In this document: positions 1 through 11,360 of the stretch, one piece after another
Numbering within the stretch: position 1 is the first letter of the stretch
Layout of the letters: each line of letters begins with the position of its first letter
Assembly: GCF_030272615.1 (NCBI RefSeq)
Contig: NC_081408.1
Location: 620,804,476 to 620,868,475 of the forward strand
Source: Cryptomeria japonica
Taxonomy: Eukaryota; Streptophyta; Pinopsida; Cupressales; Cupressaceae
Length of the DNA stretch: 64,000 nucleotides
Reading direction: 5' to 3'
Notes under the pieces: generated by a model
Databases searched by the model: none
Told to the model about the DNA's origin: nothing
Seen by the model: only the letters and a program-made list of their open reading frames with translations
Translations under genes and position numbers: made by a program

Positions 1-2939
1 GTCGTATTTATGCCATTGTAAGGACCGTTCCCAAATCTGGGTAAATTTGAGTATCTTTGTATCTTATTTTTCATGAGTTGGTCCCCTATTACTATAATGC
101 TAAAATAGAGAACAATAGTGCTACTCTGGGATACAATAGCGCCAAAGTAGTGTCAACAGATTTCTAGGTTGGTTTTTGAGTCCCTTAGTTGATTTCTCTG
201 CTTGGTCTTCATTCCAGAGGCTTGTTTTGTTATGTTTGATGGTTTTGGGGAATTATGCCATTCATTTGTGATGTGTGTGAATCTATTTGGGCTTTGGTAA
301 GTGGTTTGTGCTTGTCCATTGAGGTTTTGATATGTTGCTCCAGCAAGTTGAGTGATTCCTTACTATTGAGGATGGTTAATCGTAGCTCCAACGAGAGGTT
401 ACATTGTGCCTCACTGTGGAGGATCATTCTATGTTATTGGATTCATGTATTTGCCCTATTTATGTGTATTTGACATACTTGAGGCTCTCTTTATTGTTGA
501 ATTTTGACATTATAAGCTTATGACATGATCCTTGTTAAGTGGCTCAAGTGGTTGTATGTTGATGGCTATCTTTGTGATTCGGTTGTATTATTTTTGTAAT
601 GACTTTTGGATGCTTTCCATGTTGAGCTTCATGTTTTTATTTTGTTGCATTTTTTTGTGTTTTACCCTATGGTTATGGTCCATGGTTGGGAGAGTGGTCT
701 CTTGCATGTGTGGACCAGGGTCTTGAGCATTAGACCTCTAGGAGGGGGTCTAGACTTGTTGGAACCACATGAAGAGTTTTCTTGTAATTACAAGTGATAA
801 TCTTAATAATTTATTAGTGGGTTTGGGTATCTATTAATTCACTAAACAAGATAATAATTAGTTTTGTTAAGGTTTTGTCCAGTAGTGACGTTGAGATACC
901 CTAGGGAATAGATTTGCATTGTATGAGTTTATATAGAGTTATGTTAATGGTTAAATGGTTATTCCACTTGCGTAATATGATTCTATGGTTATGTTCTTGT
1001 TGATTTATGTATTCATGTATATAATTAATGATGCATTGATAAATAATGGTAGTAACATTGCATTAATAAATACTAGTAATATCATAGTTGTAGTGGTTAT
1101 CTTAAAATAAAAAAAAATTCTCTCTTTTTGTTAGTAGATTTTGGTTTATTTCTCTAGGGTATTTTGGCAGGCATTACATTCCACATGAATCTAGTGTGAA
1201 TGAAAATAGGGTAACCAATAATATAATGTCTGAATTTGTTGATAGCATAAACAACAACAATAATTTCCTTCTTTGTGACAATATAGTTTATGGTGCAGGG
1301 CACCTAACACTCCAAGTATGAAATTTTTGTTTTCTTTCAAGTTTGTGAGTTATCTTTGTGATGTAATAATGGAACAACCATTTAGGACTCAGTTGAGCCA
1401 TGGCTGAGTTGTCCAAAGTTTTGGTTTGAGTCAATTATGTTCAGGATGCTAACAACCTGAGAAATGAGATGCAAAGAACTCCAGATGAATGTATTCATGT
1501 ATTAGGGGTCAATTGTGTTGTTTTTAGGTTTTTTAGGGTGTTTTAGGACCTTCAGGAGTCATAAAATGCATTATAATGCAAAGTTGCATCTTGGAGCCAA
1601 AAGATGTAAAAAGTTGCTAAGCAACATTTTGCAATTTCTTGCAAAAGTTGCATTTTTGGTTAAAGGCATTAAAAATTTGGTTGAACCAACTGAAACAAGA
1701 TCATAAAATCCAAAATTCACTTCATTATATGGGTTGGAGGATTGGAAATGCAAGAGAAAGTTTTTGGATTGTGAAGCAAACTTGTTTTCATTGCTTGTAT
1801 GGTCCAGTACGGACTAGATGGTGTAAAATCATTTCATTTCATGAGTGTTCATTGCATTTGTCTTCATTAATTTTGATTTTCAGGTTTTATTGTCCTAGGT
1901 TGCAAAGATTTCTTCCATTCTTTGCAACTAGGTGCAAAAACCTTGCAAGTAGGGTTTAAGACCAAGAAAATGGCTCTAACCTAGGCATTCTTTGATGTCA
2001 CCTGTTGAAATAATTAAGAATTATAGGTTAGGGTATGTAAATAGATTTAGGATAGGATTTGTGGTTTTGCAGGTCCTTGAGGAGGAGAAACAATGAAGCC
2101 CTAGGCTCACCGCTAGGAGTAGGTGAGTTAGGACAACAAGAAAAGTGAGATTTATGGGCACATGGGGATTGGTGTAGGAACAAGTGACACATGAATGGAA
2201 ATCCCTCTGAGTTCCCTTGAATATTCCTAATTTTTTTAGAGTAGGAGTTTTGAATAGTGAAGAGTTTTAGACCCATCTCGCCAAGTCACCCGGTGAGGCC
2301 TAAACCCTTCAAAATAGTGTAGCATTGGAAACCCCACTTGTACGGATAACCCAGATGCACTTTTTCAGTATTGTCTGTAACTTACAAAAGGGTACTCAAA
2401 TCCATGATTTATTTCTATCTTTGTTTGGGAATTTTACAAACTAAGATCCTAAAACCGCCAAGGGAGGGCTAATGCAATTAGGCCTATTTTGAACCGGTAG
2501 AGACCTAGAAAGGTCAAGAAGCCCAAACGATGGGTTTGATGATCCAAAAGCCTCAAAATAATTTAAAGACACTTGGTAGAAGCATTGGGAGCCCATTGGA
2601 AGTGGTTGTGTGTTGAGATCCTTGCAGGAGTGGTTGGAGCCCTGGAGTGGAGTGTGTGTGATTGAGGTGGCAACCTCAGGAGGTGGTGTTGATTGTCCAA
2701 AAACCATTGGATATACCTAGGAGGAAATCCAAAGAGTTTCATACCTTGGAGGTCTCATTACCATAACCCCTACTAAGTGACAATGGATGGACTTGAGTAG
2801 TTGAAGGTTTGAGTAGGACAAGTCACTCAAGAAGGTGTATTGAACCAAGCTCCAAGACTCTCTACATCAGTTTGCCTCTACAACTTGAAGATTTTTACTT
2901 ACATAGTAAATAAAATAGTCAAGATTACCTTCTTTTTGT
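1..2939. other. Unassigned AT-rich intergenic DNA, no supported gene
   Basis: Open frames here are short (at most about 106 codons), low in complexity and resemble no family I recognise. The one structural hint is near 1158-1172, where the text ends in a GGCATTACA motif like the 3' terminus of element F (32518-32526). Positions 1-1172 could therefore be the tail of a gypsy-type LTR cut by the window edge, but I see no second copy to prove it. From 1570 to 1650 the text is rich in repeated GCAA and TTGCA motifs. Confidence 0.5.
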
Positions 2940-4140
2940 CCCAAAATTTCTCAAACTACAAATTCAAATGCATCGGTGTGAATATGGAACGATACGTTCC
3001 AATTAGGTCCTCTTAGTATTAGTGATTGTGTAAGGGAAGACTTGAGGGAATCAAATGCTTGTTGATAGCTCAGTGTCCAATCAAATTATTAATCCTTTGT
3101 CGATAATGTGAACAATGCTGAAGCTTGAAATCCTTGATGAAATGTTTGTAATATCTTGCATGTCTAAGGAAAGTTTTGACATCCCTTTACTTTTGAGGTA
3201 TTGGAAGATATGAAATAATTACAATTTTTTCTAGATCAACTCAAATTCGATTAGCAGAGATGAAATATCCCAATTCAACTTCTTCTTCCATCATCATAAA
3301 GTATTTTTCATGGCGGAGGGAGAGATTATTATCCTGACATATTTGTTATACTTTCTCTAGATTTTCCAGGGCCTCTTGATAATTGTTACCATAATATCAT
3401 GAGAGAAATTAGAAAAGATACTCAAAACTTCCCTTTGGAAGGTGGCTAGTGCATTGCAGAACCCAAAGGGAAGTACTGATTATGCACATGTCCCCCAAGG
3501 ACATGTAAAGGTTATTTTATATTGATCCCAAGGATAAATTTTAATTTGATCAAGTAACCCCTAAATATATCCATTAAAAAAAAGTACCTCTTACCTCCTA
3601 ATGAGTCCAACACTTGATCAATGAAAGGAAGTGGGAAGTGGTCCTTACATGTGACAACATTTAACTCCCTATAGTCTACACATACTTGCTACTTTCCATC
3701 CTTCTTGGGAACACTTACTAAAAGTGAAACCCACTCACTATTTGATATATGATATATGAATCCCGCATCAAGCAATTTCTACAATTCAATTTTAACTATC
3801 TCTTTGAGGGCTAGATTGATTCGTCTTTGTGGTTGTCTAACTGGATGACATCCTTCATTGATATATATCTTGTGTATACAAAGGATTGGGTCAATGCATC
3901 TCATATCATGGTAATCCCATGCAAATTCTCAAGTGTGACCTTGCAATATTTGCAACAATCTATCATGTTGCATTAATGTCAACTCATTACTGATATTAAG
4001 TGTCCTTCCTGGAGAGACTTCTATTGGACTAGATGTTATGAAAATAGAGGAAATGTCGATCCCTATTATGTTCATGCTACAATCATTAGGTAAATCTATA
4101 GATAGCATAGATGATGCTGATGAATCTTCATTCACCATAA
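2940..4140 (-). pseudogene. Athila-like Ty3/gypsy reverse transcriptase remnant
   Basis: Reading the minus strand from right to left gives the ordered landmarks of a gypsy RT. A linker resembling 'PVRQPQRR' lies near 3860-3820 and a CVDYREL-type motif near 3690-3662. A FPLPFIDQ-type motif lies near 3640-3605 and a PFG-CNA-ATFQR motif near 3475-3430. A GHA-YYK-FIKDF-type end of the domain lies near 3170-3130. Stops and frameshifts separate the motifs, and the YVDD box is not readable. RNase H is represented only by traces near 3000, and integrase is absent. The PVRQPQRR linker and FPLPFIDQ wording are typical of Athila-type elements, so that lineage is inferred. The remnant lies outside element A, so it belongs to the older substrate DNA. 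Confidence 0.75.
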
Positions 4141-4363
4141 AACTATGAACTGGACAAGTGAGACAAGATAAAAATTCTTCTTGCTATGATTGCAGGCAAT
4201 AAGAGTTCTGTATTATTCTAGTAAGTACAATATCTTCCTCTTGGGATTCCATCATAGGAGTTCACTGTATCCCCATGAGAATATACAATGAGAATTGCTC
4301 ATTTTCTTGCAAGGAAGGCCAGATGAAGTGTTCCAAGTCTATATGTGGTTGAGCTAGAGGGCA

Positions 4364-4693
4364 TTATACCAATTGTTTGGTTTTATCTCTAGTGGATATT
4401 GTCATATTTCCTAACCTACAAAAAATGAAGGCATCAATAGTGGACAACCAAGGCCTCCCTAAAATCAATGGGTATCCTCCTAAACTAATCTTAGGGTGTA
4501 AAACAAAAAAGTCAACAGGGTAATCACATGAGTCTATGGTTATCAATAAATCTTCAATTAATCCTTCTAGCTTCACATTAGAGCTATTTTCTAGTTGCAA
4601 TATATTTATAGGTGGGGTTGGCCTTATGTTGTCGAATTGCAATTCATCCATTATTTGATTTTTCACGACAATAATTTCCACCCCCATATGCAT
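4364..4693 (-). pseudogene. Gypsy aspartic protease fragment, same remnant
   Basis: A 109-codon minus-strand frame encodes the C-terminal half of a retrotransposon pepsin. It has a hydrophobic strand followed by 'PLILGRPWLSTIDAFI', the flap and second-domain signature of plant gypsy proteases. The catalytic D-S/T-G motif would lie upstream and is not seen. It sits about 230 bp upstream, in the minus direction, of the linker and RT remnant, which is the expected PR-RT order. The frame is open, but the ends are arbitrary and no start codon is implied. Confidence 0.7.
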
Positions 4694-5854
4694 TTTTGAT
4701 GTGTCCCATTGATACTAACATCCACCACAAGACTTATTGGATCTGAGTATTTGGGGACTATTGTTGGGATGTAAAAGTTTTACTTTGATGATTAGGTATT
4801 CTTTGGGCTTAAGGTTTAAAATATTATATTTTATCCCTAATACCTTAAACCCTAAACCCTAAAGCAATCACTTAAGTTTTCTCCTTTATTTTTTTTATAT
4901 TTTCTCATTGATCTATCATCATCAATTTCTGGTTATCTTAGTTACAAATTGATCCTTTTATCTTATTATATTGATTGGCCTCATGCATTAGCCATCACGT
5001 CACTATGGTCTTTGTCATGTAGGTTCTTCAAATCAATGATCGAGAATCTTGTGCACTTAAACAATTAGCTCAAAATGCTTGCCTAAGATAACTCCACAAA
5101 CCTGCTCTGCATACATGTTGTGACTGCACCACCATAGATGACTCCCTGCGTGTAGACAAATTAGCTTATGCCACATGTTGCTACATGAGTATGTGCAAGA
5201 TCATGAGGGACCAAAAACTAGCTATATCTTGACTAAAGTCCTGATTGATAGTCTAATTGAAAAGTATCTATAACTTTCAAACAATATCACATTTTTTGAA
5301 TCCAAAACATGTGTCACATTTTATGCATCATATACTATAGGATTAAAAAAAGTATTGAATTTCATAAAGTTTTGACCAAGTTATGGTGGTCCTACATACG
5401 AGTTTTTTATATTTTTAAAAAGTTGTAGTAAAAAAATCATAATTAATTTATTATTTGAAAAAAAAAAGAAAATATGTCACATCTAGACATGAGTCTTCTA
5501 CTTATATCTAAAATCTTAAAAAAAATATTATGATTTTGTTGTGGTTAGAGTGGTCAGACAGACACCCACTTCTTATCTTTTGCCTAAAATTTTAGTACTA
5601 TTGCATTAAAATTTCAAATTTTCATCAAATAGATTTTTCTTTTTAGAAAACAACTAGTAGCTTAGAAACTAAATTCAATTTTCTACATATTCTATTGTTA
5701 CATATTATTGAAATAATGTTGGTAACTTATTTAATATTTTATGTCTAGTTGCCTAACTCTGTTTTTATGATTTTCATTGTCACTTAAGGGCCTGTTTGGC
5801 CCACCATGATCTTGCACATACCCAAATGTGACATGATGGATTGGTTGACCCCAT
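4694..5854. other. Unassigned AT-rich flank of element A
   Basis: No coding region or element ends are supported. The stretch has two telomere-like CCCTAAA units near 4846-4862, runs of A and T, and a short perfect hairpin (GGGCC, 5-base loop, GGCCC) at 5788-5802. It ends at the target site of element A. Confidence 0.5.
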
Positions 5855-5859
5855 AGGTC
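5855..5859. repeat. Target-site duplication of element A, left copy
   Basis: AGGTC immediately precedes the first LTR base (5860). The same five bases follow the last fragment of the 3' LTR at 52692-52696, 46.8 kb away. This ties the scattered LTR fragments to a single insertion. Confidence 0.85.
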
Positions 5860-7472
5860 TGTTGACATGTTTGGCATAACTGATGAAGATGAGATGATGG
5901 TGGATGACTGTACCAGTAGAGGAAGATGACATGATCAGTTATTTATATTGTCATTGATGGCAACCAGGTTCAACTGATGTTTAATGATGTTTACAGTTGG
6001 TTTTCGGTGATTGACTTGTTGGATAAGTGATTTAGTCTATCAGAGTAAGAGTTTGACAAAGTTTACCAACAAGACTGTGAATTAGGACCTTAACCGGTAA
6101 AGCAGATAAGTTTTGATGGAATCGGGTGATTGTCGATGTTTGGTGACTTGTGGTTTGATACATGATCTTTTATGATGGATTTGAGTATGTAACCGGAACC
6201 ACATCCTATGATGGTTATTGAAAGGCATGTTTTGAATTTTTGATGAAGTTTTGCTAGGGTTTACGAAGGGTTTAAGGTCTGGTAAAGAATTCTCTTAACC
6301 GGTAATGATTTTTTGTTTAGCGGTGATCTACATAAAGTTTAGGTGTTGATGATAATGTGACACAAACTGTGTGATGAGTTTGAAAGATTTTTCGGTGTGT
6401 TTGGAGAACGGATTTCTTGGGAATGTGCAAAGTGCTTAGCGGAATGTGCTAAGGGTTTGACTTTGTACCAGATCAACTTGCTGTGACAATTTATGATCAT
6501 TCAACGATCGATGTTGATTTGTAATTGATTGTAATGATCCCTATTATGATCTATAATGAGTTGTAAAGATCTGTGATGATCTATGTAGTAAGTTTTAGGG
6601 TTTTGATGCCGACCTAGTTGTAAAATTTATTTAGGTCGACAAGGTTGATGTTTTGGAGTGTCGGTGATTTTGAGAAGTGTGAGAAGCTGAACCAATGTGT
6701 GTGAGAAGATCTGTCAGAGAGATGTAGACTTATAAATTAATTGGATCTGATCAAGCAAGTAGTAGAGTTCTATACATAGATCATTCACTGTTATTCTGTA
6801 ACAATTACAACAACTAAAATCCCTTAACCAGGTAGGTCCTAACATGCCTCACGTCTAAGTTCTAAATCCTCTTGCGAGGTGATCCTAACATATCAAAGCT
6901 TCTAACAGGTATGATGTAAATCCCTTAACTAGGTGACTCCTAATAGGGTATGCTCCTAACAGGGCATCATTGTAAGATTCTAACTGGGCTTGGCTCCTAA
7001 CAGGGTGCATTCTGAAAGAGTACAAAATATTTGTGGGTACCAATTCCCACCATGGTTTTTCCCCATTTGGGTTTCCGCATGAAAAACATGGTGTTCACGT
7101 GTGGTACACTTTTCTTGTGATGTTCACGTTTTATTTCTGATAACCAATAAAGACAATTTATGTTTGTTTATCAGAGATCTTAAAGTGGTTACTAGTATTG
7201 ATGATTATATGATTGATGAAGCATTCTGATCAGTTAATATCTTGGTAACTGTGTTTGTTGATCTGATATTAAATTGATGGCTCATTTGATTAATAAGTTG
7301 CATAAAAGGAAATGATTATCTAGATTTGATAACAAAATCTGTTATAAATATTTGGTTTAAGTGTTGAATGTTTTTAGATCTGAGATAGGTTTGTTTTGGT
7401 GTTGAAAGTTTTAGATTTTGTTAATACTAATTCACCCCCTCTCAGTATTAACCAGATCCTCTAGGTTTGTTA
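5860..7472 (+). repeat. 5' LTR of element A
   Basis: This is the intact 1.6 kb LTR. It contains a series of degenerate units of the form CTAACaGGGTg (6815-7010), a GTGGG...CCCAC stem-loop at 7033-7050 followed by a TTTTTCCCC-ATTTGGGTTTCC segment (7055-7076), and the AATTCACCCCCTCTCAGT tail near 7430-7447. All of this recurs in order in the four 3' LTR pieces, which is how those pieces were identified. The two LTRs differ at many positions by eye, fitting an old insertion. Confidence 0.9.
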
Positions 7473-7486
7473 ATGGGTATCAGAGC
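7473..7486 (+). other. Primer binding site of element A (Met-tRNA type)
   Basis: The text directly after the 5' LTR reads ATGGGTATCAGAGC. It is one base away from TTGGTATCAGAGC, the complement of the plant initiator methionine tRNA 3' end used by most plant copia elements. Confidence 0.85.
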
Positions 7487-7646
7487 ATTGGTCCTTTGTG
7501 TGAAGAAAGCCTAATATCTTGAGGGAAAGATTCTGTGAAAGATGATAAAGAAGGAAGGTACCAAGTTTACCAAGGACAACTACCAGATATGGAGTGATCG
7601 GATGAAGATCTACATTAAAGGAATGGGTTCATAGTACTGGAATCAT

Positions 7647-8255
7647 GTGATAACCAAGTATGTTGCACCTACTACCAGTCCCTTGACACCGGATGAGATC
7701 AAAGAACAACATGAAAACATTGAGGCTCTTGAAGCAAATGTAAGTACTCTATCTGACTTTGAATATATTGATGTTCATGGATTAGAAACTACAAATGAAG
7801 TATGGAAGAAATTAAATTTAATCTATGGAGGAGATGAACATGTAAAAAGGGCAAAGGAAGAGAGTCTGAGAGGAAAATTTGCTGATATGAAAATGGTTGA
7901 TGGTGAGGACAGGAGCATCTATCTAAAGATTGATGGCGAGAAAGTATTGATAGCTGAAGTATTTGTGGATGACATTATCTTTGGTGGTAATGATGACTTA
8001 TGCATGGACTTTTCCGAGGATATGAAAAAGGAATTTGAGACGTCTCTTATTGGAGAGATTAAATTTTTTATTGGGTTGAAGGTCCAACAGTTGGATGGTG
8101 GAATTTTTATTTGTCAGAGTAAGTATGTCAAAGAGGTTTTGAAACAAATTGGCATGGAAGATTTTAAACTAGTTGGTACTTCGATGGTGATAGGCTGCAA
8201 GTTGTCTAAGCAAATGACTCACCATCTATGGATGAGAAAGAATATAGGTCTATGA
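7647..8255 (+). pseudogene. Element A: gag N-terminus fused to copia RT C-terminus
   Basis: A 202-codon frame joins two unrelated parts of a copia polyprotein. Residues 1-93 match the UBN2-type Gag region ('EVWKKLNLIYGGDEHVKRA'). From about residue 95 the reading is the distal half of copia RT: 'AEVFVDDIIFGG' (the VDD catalytic box), then the FFIGL and QSKYVKEVL motifs up to GTSM. The rest of Gag, protease, integrase and proximal RT are missing, about 3 kb or more by family standards. The join at about 7925-7945 keeps the frame, and a similar GATGGYGAGRA string lies on each side (near 7901 and 7933), suggesting a short-homology deletion. Upstream text from 7540 reads as gag without a good start. 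The product would be inactive. Confidence 0.85.
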
Positions 8256-8820
8256 TTGGTAAATTGCATTATGTCGTTCATAGAAGACCAGATATTGCAC
8301 ATGCTATTGGATTGGTTGCTAGAATTCAAAAGGATCTTAAGGAGACTCACTTGGTAGCAGTGAAAAGGATATTCCGGTACCTGAAAGGTACAATAGATTA
8401 TGGTTTGTGGTATCCTTATAAAGGAAATTTCTCTTTGGATGTGTTTACTCATGCAGATTGGGCATGCAATGTAGATGACCGGAAAAGAACTACTGGTGGA
8501 TATTTTCTTCTTGGAGGCAGATTGGTTGCTTGGAAAAGTAAGAAGAAACTTGTGTTTCTCATTCAATAGCAGAGGCAGAGTATGTTGCAACATCAATGAA
8601 TTGCACATAGGCAATCTAGATGAGACATGTGCTTGAAGGATTCAGATTTGATATGTCTCAACCGGTAACTGTTTACTGTCATAATACTAGTGCAATCAAT
8701 ATTTCAAAAAATCCCGTGTTACATGCCAGAACAAAGCACATAGAATTGAAATATCATTTTCTAAGGGAAAGAGTACATGAAAAACAAGTCCGCATGGAAT
8801 ATGTGACAAGCAAAGAGTAG
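8228..8820 (+). pseudogene. Element A: copia RNase H remnant
   Basis: Two frames, 8228-8569 and 8620-8820, carry the copia connection and RNase H domain. 'MIGKLHYVVHRRPDIAHA' opens it. It is followed by RIFRYLKGT and the HADWA-D-DRK-T-GGYF segment, where the first RNase H aspartate sits. A frameshift near 8560-8600 interrupts it. Then 'YCHNTSAINISKNPVLHAR' follows, in which the usual YCDN aspartate is now His. TKHIELKYHFLRE closes the domain. The region follows the RT half at 8217 with a frame change. A premature TAG closes the last piece at 8818-8820. It is non-functional. Confidence 0.88.
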
Positions 8821-9086
8821 CTAGAAAATATTCTCACAAAACCATTGCCGAAGACAACCTTTGAGTATCTTAGAGGTAAACTAGGCATCAGACCCCTACT
8901 TAGACAAAAATAGAATGAAAGATGCATCAATTCGGTGGGCTTCATGACCATTTTTCACTTTGGATTGATGAGATGTAGGCTACTCCGCAGGGGGAGCAAC
9001 TTAGATGTGTTTGTAGACATGTTGAAAATAACAACTGCAACATACTTGATGATTTGTGATGCTTATGCACCTTTGGAATTGTTGTC

Positions 9087-9100
9087 AAAGGGGGAGAAGA
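9087..9100 (+). promoter_or_regulatory. Upstream polypurine tract of element A
   Basis: AAAGGGGGAGAAGA lies 180 bp before the 3' LTR. It duplicates the core of the terminal tract at 9258-9268. Repeated tracts before the 3' LTR are a known trait of Sireviruses. Confidence 0.65.
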
Positions 9101-9257
9101 AATATTATTAAGAGAAGACGTATAATTAGTTGGAATAGATATAGTGTAACCGACAAATAAGGTGCAACAAAGAAGAGAAGAGTTGCATAGAAGGTCCTGA
9201 ACAGAGCGAAACAATATGAGTTGAGTATGTTGATATTTGGTATTGCCATCAGTGCCG

Positions 9258-9268
9258 AAGGGGGAGAT
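9258..9268 (+). promoter_or_regulatory. Terminal polypurine tract of element A
   Basis: AAGGGGGAGAT abuts the TGTTGGCATG start of the 3' LTR at 9269. This is the position required for plus-strand DNA priming. Confidence 0.85.
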
Positions 9269-10429
9269 TGTTGGCATGTCTGGCATAACTGATGAAGATG
9301 AGATGATGGTGGATGATTGTACCTGTAGAGGAAGATGACATGATCAATTATTTATATTGTCATCGATGGCAACCAGGTTCAACTGATATTTAATGATGTT
9401 TACAATTGGTTTGTGGTGATTGACTTGTTGGCTAAGTGATTTGGTCTACCGGAGTAAGAGTTTGAGAGTTTGATAGAGTTTACCAACAAGATTGTGAATT
9501 AAGACCTTAACTGGTAAAACATGTAAGTTTTGGCGGAATCGGGTGATTGATGATGTTTGGTGACTTGTGGTTTGATACATAAGCTTTTATGATGGATTTG
9601 AGTATGTAACTGGAACCGCATCCTATGATGGTTATTGGAAGGCATGTTTTGAATTTTTGGTGAAGTTTTGCCAATGTTTAAGAAGGGTTTAAGGGCAAAT
9701 AAATAATTCTCTTAACTGGTAATGATTTTTAGTTTGGTAGTGATCTACATCAAGTTCACATGTTGATGATAATGCTACACAAACCGTGGGATGAGTTTGA
9801 AAGATGTTTTGGCACATTTGGAGAACAAATTTGTTGGGAATGTGCAAAGTGCTTAGCAAAATGTGCTAAGGGTTTGACTTTGTACTGGATTGACTTGCTG
9901 TGATGATTTATGATCATTCAACAACCGATATTGATTTATAATTGATTGTAATAATCTCTATGATGATTTGTAATGAGTTTTAAAGATCTATGATGATCTA
10001 TGTAGTAAGTCTTAGGGTTTTGATGCCGACCTAGTTGTAAAAGTTATTTATGTCATCAAGGTTAATTTTTTGGAGTGTCGGTGATTTTGAGAAGTGTGAG
10101 AAGTCGAACCAGTGTTTGTGAGAAGATCTTCCAGAGAGATGAAAAATTAGAACTTAATCGGATTTGATCAAGCAAGTAGTAGAGTGCTATACACAGATCA
10201 TTCACTATTGTTATCTAATAATTACATTAGCTAAAATCCCTTAATCAAGTAGGTCCTCACAAACATCACATTGTAAAATCCCCTAACAAGGTGACTTAAT
10301 ATCTGAGTTCTAAATCCTCTTGCGAGGTTGATCCTAACAAATCAAAGCTTCTAATAGGACTCAGGTAAATCCCTTAACTGGGTGACTCGTAACATGGTCT
10401 ATTCCTAACAGGGCATCATTGTAAGCTTC
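9269..10429 (+). repeat. 3' LTR of element A, piece 1 of 4
   Basis: It matches the 5' LTR from its first base through the CTAACAGGG repeats (compare 5860-6990), then stops at the insertion point of element B. The last five bases, GCTTC (10425-10429), are B's target site. Confidence 0.92.
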
Positions 10430-11289
10430 TATTGGCATTATACACTCAGAGGAGAATGGTTGATGTTGTCATTGATGGAAACCAATTGGTAATATGGTTC
10501 ACAGGTTATACTGGCAACATACATCATCTAGCAGTACCAGGAGGCACTACAAGGTTATTCACACCGAAATCCAGTCTACACTGACAATAGATCACACCAA
10601 CACTCTAAGCCGACATGGAAATAATATTGTTTTGTATTGTAATTATATTGTATAGCCAACATGCTGTATTGTAAAGACTCATATATGTATGAGATATTGT
10701 AGGTCATTTTGTAAGTAAGAAAAGTATATAGGTAATGAATGTAAGCACTATATGAGAGTGGAAATTTGTATATGCATTATGATGTAATTATTTAATGAGC
10801 AAATAAGAGAAGAGAAGAGCGAATCAAGGTTTATGGAAGAGATATCTGACAAAGCTTAAACCGGTATTGAATCCAGCATTGTAGATGCTATTTTGAGTAG
10901 TACATTGTCATTGGATTTAATCATCCAATTTTGTAGTCAGTGGGACTCTATTTTTGTATTGAGCAGTGAGCTCTAGGCTGTTGGCCTTCCTGCATGTGCA
11001 GGCTCCTATTGTATAAGTAATATTTATTCATATTGGTTAGTTAGTAAATATTGTGGGTCACAAATCCCATCGAGGTTTTTCCCCTACCGAGTTTCCTCAC
11101 CAAAAATATCCGTGTTATGGTGTGCATTGATGGTTATAATTTTGTTTCTCTTTATTGCATTATTACTTGTTTACCAGTATATTAATTTTGGTTATAAAGT
11201 TGCAAACAAGTTCAAATCTTTTGTTTACCAGTTAGACATTGATTCACCCCCCCCTCTCAGTGTCTTTGGGATTGATCAAGTATCTAACA
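10430..11289 (+). repeat. 5' LTR of element B
   Basis: The LTR starts at TATTGGCATTATAC, with TG altered to TA relative to the 3' copy, and ends CTAACA. It carries the GTGGG...CCCA stem-loop region (11053-11070), the TTTTTCCCC-GAGTTTCC segment and the CACCCCCCCCTCTCAGT tail near 11244-11262. It is the same length as the 3' copy at 36819-37678, with scattered differences. Confidence 0.92.
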
Positions 11290-11306
11290 ATTGGTATGAA
11301 AGCCTA
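11290..11306 (+). other. Primer binding site of element B, decayed
   Basis: ATTGGTATGAAAGCC follows the LTR. It is the Met-tRNA type site TTGGTATCAGAGCC with two changes. Confidence 0.8.
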
Positions 11307-11360
11307 GTCCTCTATTTACAGAAGCCTAACAAATTGAGGAAGATTCTGAAACCTGTACTA

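Noticed and set aside
4843-4864. Telomere-like CCCTAAA units
   Set aside because: Only about two units are present, which is common by chance in AT-rich plant DNA.
5788-5802. GGGCCTGTTTGGCCC as a DNA-transposon or MITE terminus
   Set aside because: GGGCCTGTTTGG starts many plant elements, but no inverted partner or duplication was found. It is a plain 5-bp-stem hairpin.
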